Shown: in pieces, positions 56,172 to 64,000 of the stretch
Layout: the number at the start of each line of letters is the position of its first letter
Numbering within the stretch: position 1 is the first letter of the stretch
DNA from: Okapia johnstoni
Taxonomy: Eukaryota > Chordata > Mammalia > Artiodactyla > Giraffidae
NCBI GenBank assembly: GCA_024291935.2
Contig: CM044307.1
Coordinates: 94,555,461 to 94,619,460 of the forward strand
Direction: 5' to 3'
DNA length: 64,000 nucleotides
The notes under the pieces: generated by a model
What the model was told of the DNA's origin: nothing
The model's database searches: none
The model's input: only the letters and a program-made list of their open reading frames with translations
Program-made: the position numbers and the translations under genes

Positions 56172-56396
56172 TGTTCCCAGGTGTCACTAGTGGTACAGAA
56201 CCTGCCTGCAATGCAGGAGACATAAGGGATGTGGTTTTGATATCTGGGTCAGGAAGAAACCCTGGCAGAGGAAATGGCAACCCATTGCAGTATTCTTGCC
56301 TGGAGAATTCCATGGACAGAGGAGCCTGGTGGCCTATCTATGGTCCTTGGGGTCGCAGAGAGTCTGACATGACTTAGTACACATGCATACAGCACA
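56172..56396 (+). mobile_element. Bov-tA SINE
   Basis: Sense copy: TTCCCAGGTGTCACTAGTGG head, CCTGCCTGCAATGCAGG, tail GTCTGACATGACTTAGTAC. TGAATATTGT on the left and TGATTATTGT on the right could be a TSD. Confidence 0.92.
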
Positions 56397-56409
56397 TGAT
56401 TATTGTATG

Positions 56410-57929
56410 GATTTTAAAGTCTTTGATTTTATGACATTTTTTAGTTCAGTCTAAGGTTTATTTAATGCTGAGTTGTTGGTCAGGAAACATAGCACTCAGT
56501 TTAATATTTTTATTTTTTGCCTTGTCACATTGTGGCAATAAGCATGAAATGGGTTTTCCTGAAGCATAAAAACATAAAACGTCAAACAAGCAAAAAGTCA
56601 ATGAGGAAAAATGGTATATGACTTCTACAGAAAGTAACGGTTTCATAGGTAATTATTGTGCAGATTACACAGTAAGTAATTAAGAAATTAATGTGCAAAT
56701 TTGGGCTATTTCTTAATGCTGTATCTTCATGTATGCTAATAATTTAATATGACTTGTTACAGTTATGATAACTTAGTAAAGTGAATACTGATTCCTCCAT
56801 GTAATCAAACTTTAAATTCTCGATGTTAACATGATAGAATTTAAGTACTTTTAAATCTGTGATTATGCTTTTTTATGATTTATAAGTCAAAAGGAAAAAC
56901 AAATATGGAACTCAAGTTGATAATTATTGAAACATGTAAGTGTTTGGAAAAAATAAGAAAAATAGTGAAATAATGTCATATATTTTATGACTTTTAGAAT
57001 AAATTCATGAGTAAATGACTTATTGAATCAAGAAATGTTTAGAATACATATTACTGCATTTGAGAATACTTAAATTGAAAAAATGTCTGATAACTTGGAA
57101 AATATTTCAGACATTGGAACTTAAAGAAGAGTAGACACTATAGAATTTAAAAAAAATGAATATTAGAATGCAACAAAATTTAGATATCATCTATTCACCT
57201 CTGAATAATATATTTTATATTAATCATGTGGAAAAATAGCTGTTCAGCCCTTTTGGGAACACTTCCAGTGAAGGGTGATTCTCTCCCTCCATGTTTGGAA
57301 AGTTGTGTTCAAATGATCTTCCTCACGTTAATTTGACATTAAGTTCTGTATTATAACTGGCCGTCTCACAGAAAACATTATCATAGGTATTATTTATATG
57401 AACTTCAAATATTTTTACCTATAACAAAAGTATTTTTACTTTGTTTTTCAAGTTTCACAAAATAAACCTAATTTGTTTTCCATGTGATAGGTCTTCACTG
57501 ACTCTGAAGTGTCCACAAAGTCTTTTGTCCTGATAGGAATACCTGGAAAAGCAAGATATGAATAGTTTGGTAGATGAATAAAGAGATTTGCATTCCTGAC
57601 AGTATATTACAGTACACAGCATAAATAATCTCTCTGGGGGGAAAAACAAACAAACAAACTAGAAGACACTATTAAAACATATCACTGAGCTGAGGAGAAA
57701 TTGACCATGAAGAGCTGAAACACTATAAAAATGGGAATCTTGAAAGATAGATATTTGGTTGTCAAAGATCTTTTTTGATCACAAACCCACCAAACCCTTT
57801 TGTTCACATCTTCAATTTTAAAATTGTGGAGGCTGTGGAATTATGATGGGGTAGACTTCAGATGAAATCTAAGAGAGCATCTCGTGAAGAGAAAACCCAA
57901 AAGGGCCATTTCATCTGTGTCTGGGTAAA
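56410..57929. other. No recognisable gene or repeat
   Basis: 1.5 kb, strongly AT-rich, no coding signal. Confidence 0.5.
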
Positions 57930-58755
57930 AGAAAAATAAATCTACCCATCCATGCTCTTCCTGCAACAACAATGAACCTGGAGGTCATTATGCTAAGAGA
58001 AATAAGTCAGAGTCAGATGGAAAAGAAAATACTGTGCAATATCACTTATTTGTGAAATTCTAAAAAATTAAAAAAAATTGAACTTATAGAAACAGCTGAG
58101 AAGAGGTTACCAGGGGCGGTAGAATCAACGAAAGTTGATAAGAGTACAAACTTTCAGTTATAAGATAAATAAAATCTGTAACTATAATGTAAAACATGGT
58201 TGTTGAGGCAGTGTGAGAGCTGAATGGAAAAGAATTTCCAGACACAGAGTATTGCAGAAAGGCGAGAGTTTATTAAGAAAGATAATGTGGGCACTGCAAA
58301 TGCCATGGGCCAACCTCCTGACATACCAGGAAGTCGACAATTTCATGGATTAGTAGCCAATTTTTATAGCCTCAAGACAACGAAAATTCCTGCCGGATTG
58401 GCACTAGGTGATTAGTTGAGGCGTGATAGGGTGACTACCGGGGTGGGCATTCTTGCCTAATCTGGGGTCAGAAAGCCTGCTGGTGATGATCGGGGGGCTT
58501 TTAGCAATGGTTAAAAAGGGTGAGCCACCCTCCGCTCATGTGGCCTTGGGGCAGGACTCAACAATGTTGACTACAGGTGATAACACTGTGTTGTATAACT
58601 GAAATTTGCTAATAGAGAAGTAGTTCAATGTTCTCACACCCAACAAAAGTAAATGTCTGAGATGTTTACTCGATGGGGGGAACTTTTTCATAACATAATA
58701 TAAGAGTATCAAGTCATTATGTTGTACACTTTAAATATCTTGCAATTTTATTTAT
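57930..58755 (+). mobile_element. L1 3'-end fragment, sense, split by a solo LTR
   Basis: 57930-58200 has ATGCTAAGAGAAATAAGTCAG, AATATCACTTATTTGTG and GGTTACCAGGGGCGGTAG. After the LTR, 58564-58755 resumes with TTGACTACAGGTGATAACAC, GTTGTATAACTGAAATTTGC and CATTATGTTGTACAC. This is the standard L1 ORF2-end and 3' UTR order. Confidence 0.82.
58201..58563 (-). mobile_element. Solo LTR of an endogenous retrovirus (363 bp)
   Basis: Begins TGTTGAG and ends CTCAACA, a perfect 7-bp inverted terminus of the TG...CA type. On the minus strand a TATAAAAA box (58368-58361) is followed 87 bases later by AATAAA (58274-58269), giving a sensible U3-R-U5 arrangement. Flanking CATGGT and ATGTT look like a mutated short TSD of L1 target sequence. 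No internal retroviral genes are present. Family not assigned; an artiodactyl ERV LTR is likely. Confidence 0.82.
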
Positions 58756-58761
58756 CAGTTG

Positions 58762-58857
58762 TGTGCGTGCATTCTCAGTCACTTCAGTCATGTCCAGCTC
58801 TTTGCATTCCTATGGACTACAGCCTGCTAGGCTCCTCTGTCCATGCGATTCTCTAGA
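58762..58857 (-). mobile_element. Bov-tA SINE tail fragment
   Basis: TCACTTCAGTCATGTCCAGC through CTGTCCATGCGATTCTC only; 5'-truncated. Lies at the L1 3' end. Confidence 0.85.
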
Positions 58858-58950
58858 TGATTTATATATTATTTTTAGATGGAAATCATGTAGAAATGGA
58901 ATTATTTTATAGTATATTATGATGCTTCATGGGAAAACAAAATTGCCTTC

Positions 58951-60397
58951 AGTTCAGTTCAGTTCAGTTCAGTTCAGTCACTCAGTTGTGTTCAACTCTA
59001 TGCAACCCCATGGACTGCAGCAGGCCAGGCTTCCCTGTTCATCACCAACTCCCAGAGCCTACACAAACTCATGTCCATCGAGTCTGTGATGCCATCCAAA
59101 CATCTCATCCTCTGTCGTCCCCTTCTCCTCCTGCCTTAAATCTTTCCAAGCATCAGGGTCTTTTGCAATAAGACAATTCTTTGCATCAGGTGGCCAAAGT
59201 ATTGGCGTTTCAGCTTCAGCGTCAGTCCTTCCAATGAACATTCAGGACTGATTTCCTTTAGGATTGACTGGTTAGATCACCTTTCAGTCCAAGGGACTCT
59301 CAAGAGTCTTCTCCAACACCACAGTTCAAAAGCATCAATTCTTCAGCGTTCAGCTTTCTTCACAGTCCAACTCTCACATCCATACATGACTACTGGAAAA
59401 ACAATAGCCTTGATTAGACGGACCTTGGTTGACAAAGTAATGTCTCTGGTTTTTAATATGCTGTCTAGGTTGGTCATAACTTTTCTTCCAGGGAGAAAGT
59501 GTCTTTTAATTTCATGGCTACAGTCACCATCTGCAGTGATTTTGGAGCCAAAGAAAATAGTCTATCACTGTTTCCCCATCTGTTTGCCATGAAATGATGG
59601 AACCAGATTCCATGATCTTAGTTTTCTGAATGTTGAGTTTTAAGCCAACTTTTTCACTCTCCTCTTTCAGGTTCATCAAGAGGTTCTTTAGTTCTTCTTC
59701 AATTTCTTCCATAAGGGTGGTGTCATCTGCATATCTGAGGTTATTGGTATTTCTCCCGGCAATCTTGATTCCACCTTGTGCTTCATCCAGCCTGGCATTT
59801 TGCATGATGTACTCTGCATGTAAGTTAAATTTTCAGGGTGACAATATACAGCCTTGACATACTCATTTCCCGGATTTGGAACCAGTCTGTTGTTCCATGT
59901 CCAGTTTTAACTGTTGCTTCTTGACCTGCATACAGATTTCTCAGGAGGCAGGTCAGGTGGTCTGACATTCCCATCTCTTTCATAATTTTCCACAGTTTAT
60001 TGTGATCCACACAGTCAAAGGCTTTTGTTTATTCTATAAAGCAGAAGTAGACGTTTTTTTCTGGAACTCTCTTGCTTTTTCAATGACCTAATGGATGTTG
60101 GCAATTTGATCTCTTGTTCCTCTGCCTTTTCTAAATCCAGCTTGAATACCTGGAAGTTCATGGTTCATGTATTGCTGAAGCCTGGCTTGGAGAGTTTTGA
60201 GCATTACTTTGCTAGTGTGTGAGATGAGTACAATTGTGTGGTAGTTTGAACATTCGTTGGCATTGCCTTTCTTTGGGATTGGAACAAAAACTGACCTTTT
60301 CCAGTCCTGTGGCCACAGCTGAGTTTTCCATATTTGCTGGCATATTGAGTGCAACACTTTCACAGCATCATCTTTTAGTATTTGAAATAGCTCAACT
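58951..60397 (-). mobile_element. BovB LINE, 1.45 kb, 5'-truncated in RT, long TTCAG tail
   Basis: Antisense; the left end has six TTCAG units, the longest here. The minus strand reads C-terminus, RYADDTTLM (near 59735), motif B region with a disruption (REMSMSRLYIV near 59860), [15 protein letters not shown], then RT N-terminus to the ILKDD region (60363-60088). Motif A region near 60020 is altered. TGCCTTC flanks both ends (58944-58950 and 60398-60404). Confidence 0.92.
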
Positions 60398-60404
60398 GCC
60401 TTCC

Positions 60405-61448
60405 ATGGGGTTAAATCTTAGTCTACTGTGTCTTTTCTCATAAACATTTAAACAGTTTGGTTTCCAAACACAACAAATGAAGAGGTGTACCAGTTCTCTA
60501 AAAAACCCATTCTAATTCTGTTTTGCTGGGATGCAGAAGCTAGAGATGGTACATTTACTATTCTCAGTATCCTTGTGGCAACATTTCCACATGCGATTTG
60601 GATCTGGTAGACACAATCCTATGCTCTTTGGTCTGTATCTAAGTCATGAAGGGAGAAAGGGTATGTCTGAGGCATCCACTCTGTTGGCAGTGATCGTGAC
60701 AACGAGCCTCCTTGCGGCTCTGTGTCACTGAGGTATTAAAAGTCATTTTTGGAAGCCTATCCAAAAGAGTATTTCTTCAGCCCTCTCAGCAACTCTATGA
60801 ACTGTGTTTGTACTAATTAATACTCTTTCGCACTTTTCCAAAAATGGAGACTCTTGTTCATAATTTCCTATATCCAGGGATTATCAGATGGATACATCTC
60901 GGTACTTAGAAATATTTAAAAAATGAAACAGAAAACTAAATCTAGTAATACTTTATTTAAGGTTAAAATAAGTTGGTTAACTACTGACCTAGGCATTTTT
61001 GTTTAATTAATCAACTGGCTAATCATTTATTTTATCAAATATGTTATTTTAATATAAATAATATGTGTGTAAATATATTAGAGAAATGCTTTTCATACTT
61101 ATCTTACTTGAGAAAAGGAGGTGAAGGTTAGTTTTATTAACCTTGATAGCAGTCATAACAAGTAAGAACAGTTTTTGTGTTATTGGACATTGGCTATTTC
61201 TCAGTGTGAAATGATTATTTTTTTCCTTATGAATGTGAATGGCTAATACACTGTATTGACTTATGTTGCCAATTGTTACAATGCTATTCTAATAATACTC
61301 AGTTTATGAAAGTTCAACTTTTAGTTACTGGCTTCCTTTACCTCTGAAAGTTTTGGTGACATTATGTTAGTTAAGCTACAGTGATATTGTCAGAGGAAGG
61401 AAAGGGAAAATTAATGCTGGTGAATGTGCATGACATTATAATCTGTGT
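60405..61448. other. No recognisable gene or repeat
   Basis: Unassigned AT-rich sequence. Confidence 0.5.
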
Positions 61449-61460
61449 ATGATCATCCTG

Positions 61461-61749
61461 GGTGTTCTTTGGAAGGTCTGATGTTGAAGCTGAAACTCCA
61501 ATACTTTGGCCACCTCATGTGAAGGGTTGACTCGTTGGAAAAGACCCTAATGCTGGGTAGGATTGGGGGCGGGAGGAGAAGGGGATGACAGAGGATGAGA
61601 TGGTTGGATGGCATCACCGACTCGATGGACATGGGTTTGGGTAGACTCCGGGAGTTGGTGATGGACAGGGAGGCCTGGCGTGCTGCAGTTCATGGGGTCG
61701 CAAAGAGTCAGACACGACTGAGCGACTGAACTGAATTGAACTGAACCGA
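61461..61749 (+). mobile_element. BovB 3'-end unit (289 bp) with perfect 12-bp TSD
   Basis: Sense copy from GGTGTTCTTTGGAAGG to the CTGAATTGAACTGAACCGA tail. ATGATCATCCTG at 61449-61460 and 61750-61761 is identical. Low divergence from the corresponding part of the 913-2036 copy suggests it is one of the younger BovB insertions here. Confidence 0.96.
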
Positions 61750-61761
61750 ATGATCATCCTG

Positions 61762-64000
61762 CTAATCATAGCACATTTTCTTTCCTGGTTGTGTATGAAT
61801 TGCATATTTGTACATACTTTCTTTTTCTAAGATATTGCAACTCAGTTGCCTGTTGTGACTTTCATACAGGAAAGTGTGTATTCACAGAAAAAGTATTATC
61901 ACCGTTGGACTAAAAAAACCTATTTTTAGTAATGCAGAGAAATGGAACATAAGGTGAATTTAGTGCAACAGAATAATGACCTTTTCCTCATGATCAGCAT
62001 GGTTTTGTTTCTCACTGCAATATCCAAACAGGTATGTGATCTCCACAAACCTATACCAATATCAGAGGAAATGTGCAGTTCAGAATTTCAAGCAATGTAT
62101 TTGATTAGCATCCAAAAACTTACTCTATCTGATTGGTGTTTTTTTATAATACTTGTTTGATCAAGTAGAATCTTAATGTATATAAACCTATAATTTTAAA
62201 AAAATCTATTTTACAAGTAAAAAGAGTGAGGAAATGTGTAAATGATTTCCATTTTTTTTCTAGAAATGCCCTTACAAATCTATGTGGGTGTTTAGATGGG
62301 GGTCCATTCAGGCAGAAAGGAAAGAAAAAGAGAAAAGAAAAATCACTTAACTGCCTATTTTAGAAATAACAAAAGCTTAGGGTTTTAACGTGTCTCTAAA
62401 AGTGGGCCAGGATCTGCAAGAGTTCTCGTTTTATCTAAAATAGTTTCCTTAAAACTTGAGTATATCAAATGTGTCAGAGATTCCACCTCTTTCAAAGTTT
62501 CTTCTTATTTAATCAATGTCTAAAAGTCAAGGGATGCTAGAAGAGAGCTCTACAGAGTGCATTCTTGATGACTTCAATTAAATCCTTGTTTTGTTCTTCA
62601 TAGCGATGAATACTTATAGATCTCCCTTTTGTCAAGAAACACTGAATTCAGAAAAAACTCCTTATTTTCTGAAAAATTTTGTACCTTTCTTCCTATGGAA
62701 AGATGTTAGTAGGTGGATTATTCAAGACTCTAGACAGACCTAGTTTAATATACAGCTCCATATAAGCTATTGGAGTGAGAGGAGAAAAAAATAAGTACAG
62801 TGCTTTGCTTCAAATAGTAAAGGGTTTCTAACAAGGGAATCAATACATACATTTATCTGTTTTTAAATACTATGTTTTAAGTAAAAATGAATTTATTTAG
62901 TTATATGTTAAATTTAAACCAATAAATAATAATGTCATAAAATGAATTAGAGAACTGCTATCAAGGAATAGATTTTCTCTAGTTTTATTTAAAATGGTGA
63001 ATGACACAATGAGTGAAAAAGGAACTATTTTTAGCAATAGCTTTTGTTTCACCTGTACTCTGGCCAGGGGTTAATGTGCACATTTGCAACGGAAGCTAAC
63101 TCAATTCAGCATCACTTTCTTGTTTCCTAGGAAATAGGACAGTGGTCAGTAACCCTGTTAGTTATGAGTGCCATGAGTGAGAATACCAAAACAGTCATTG
63201 GTGTCGCTGTTTTTATCACAGAAAGGCACAGTTAGAAAAGAAACAGTAAATGAGAAGGAAGCAAAAGTGTAAAATGAGAAAAGCTTGGCGGGAACAAGAA
63301 GAGTGGAAAGTAAGATAATATTTAATATTTGGGAACAGCAATAAAAAGTGATGTGGGGACACTATGATTCCCCAAAGCTAATACTTAAACTTATAAGAAT
63401 TAGTTCTGTCAAGCAATTCTTGTCTTTGTGCTCCTTGTAGGTGGTAAAAAAAATGCCATACAGAGAAAAAGAAAAGAATGAAGAGTAGAAATCTTGCCTT
63501 CTAGAAGTTTACATTTCAATTAAAAATGTTATTCTAGCTTATAAAAAGTAGCAGGTTTTTTTTCATGACAATATCTATCTAAACTATGACAAATTTGGTA
63601 AGATTGCAGAATCCATTTAGAAGCTTTTTCAAGTGTGTAACTATCATTTTTGTGGATTACAGCTGTTTTCCCCAGCATCATTTCTGACAGTCATACAACA
63701 AAACACATCATCATCGAAACAAAATGATGCTTATTCCATTGAAGATATCATGGCTATTTTACTTCAGACCAAAGTTAGAAATAAAATGGAAAAGCTGGTT
63801 TTAATTTCCTCATTTTTTGACTCCTGGTTATTTCTTATTCTATACCTGACTAAAAGGCTAACTCTGAACTCTTTTAGAGGAAATGAAAGGTGCTGATCCC
63901 CAACATAAGTGTTATGAAACAATAAATGGAAAATTAAAAAGCACTGATATCTCTGAATGGAGATATCAGAACTTCTTCAAAAGATTCTATGTTTTATGCA
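61762..64000. other. No firm feature; two weak exon-like frames
   Basis: AT-rich 2.2 kb. 61942-62031 is an ATG-initiated frame with favourable context (AGAAATGG), a hydrophobic stretch (LFLMISMVLFLTAIS) and a donor-like CAG|GTATGT. 63663-63893 is an open frame after a TGGATTACAG acceptor-like site. Neither peptide is recognised, and both may be chance. Confidence 0.3.

Noticed and set aside
58224..58415. 63-codon plus-strand ORF
   Set aside because: Lies inside the solo LTR on the strand opposite to its TATA and poly-A signals.
58950..58985. Regularly repeated TTCAG units as a CRISPR-like array
   Set aside because: Pure tandem pentamers with no spacers; this is the BovB tail in a mammalian genome.
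1..64000. A novel multi-gene system
   Set aside because: No clustered non-transposon coding genes exist in any frame. Structure beyond ordinary sequence is accounted for by nested transposable elements and microsatellites.

Overview
This window is nuclear DNA from a ruminant (Bovidae or a close relative). The evidence is a dense load of ruminant-restricted repeats: BovB/RTE LINEs, tRNA-Glu-headed Bov-tA SINEs, BOV-A2 dimers ending in (AGC)n, and CHR-type SINEs. These lie over an older mammalian layer of MIR, L1M, MLT1, MER5A and MER20. The base composition is AT-rich and CpG-poor. Nothing bacterial or viral in gene organisation is present. I find no convincing protein-coding gene, so the window is best read as intergenic or deep-intronic sequence. 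Nearly all long open frames are remnants of BovB endonuclease/reverse transcriptase.

Layout. 1-2.1 kb: a BovB fragment, then a 5'-inverted (twin-primed) BovB with its target-site duplication (TSD). 2.8-8.9 kb: scattered Bov-tA SINEs and antisense L1M. 8.9-11.8 kb: a BovB inserted inside an opposite-strand BovB. 12-18 kb: SINEs, L1M, a hAT element, microsatellites and one speculative exon pair. 18.0-20.75 kb: a 2.5-kb BovB splitting a MIR. 23.7-27 kb: antisense L1M carrying a BOV-A2 with 17 AGC units and a long TATATG satellite. 27.3-28.4 kb: another BovB. 29.4-32.2 kb: old L1M. 37.5-39 kb: a BovB split by a BOV-A2. 42.5-48.7 kb: L1 tails, a MaLR LTR, a MER20 broken by three insertions, a MIR broken by two, and a BOV-A2 with a perfect TSD. 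51.9-55.5 kb: a MaLR MLT1 LTR split by a near-full-length BovB and a SINE. 57.9-58.8 kb: an L1 3' end split by a solo LTR. 58.9-60.4 kb and 61.4-61.8 kb: two more BovB copies.

The main information here is the order of insertion. Host and guest pairs and matching TSDs show MIR/MER/MLT1/L1M first, then BovB, then BOV-A2/Bov-tA. Every BovB copy is defective by 5' truncation, deletion, frameshift, stop codon or altered catalytic residues. Family names come from recognising motifs and tail sequences by eye. TSDs and junctions were read directly from the sequence. Edges without a TSD are approximate, usually within about 10-20 bases.
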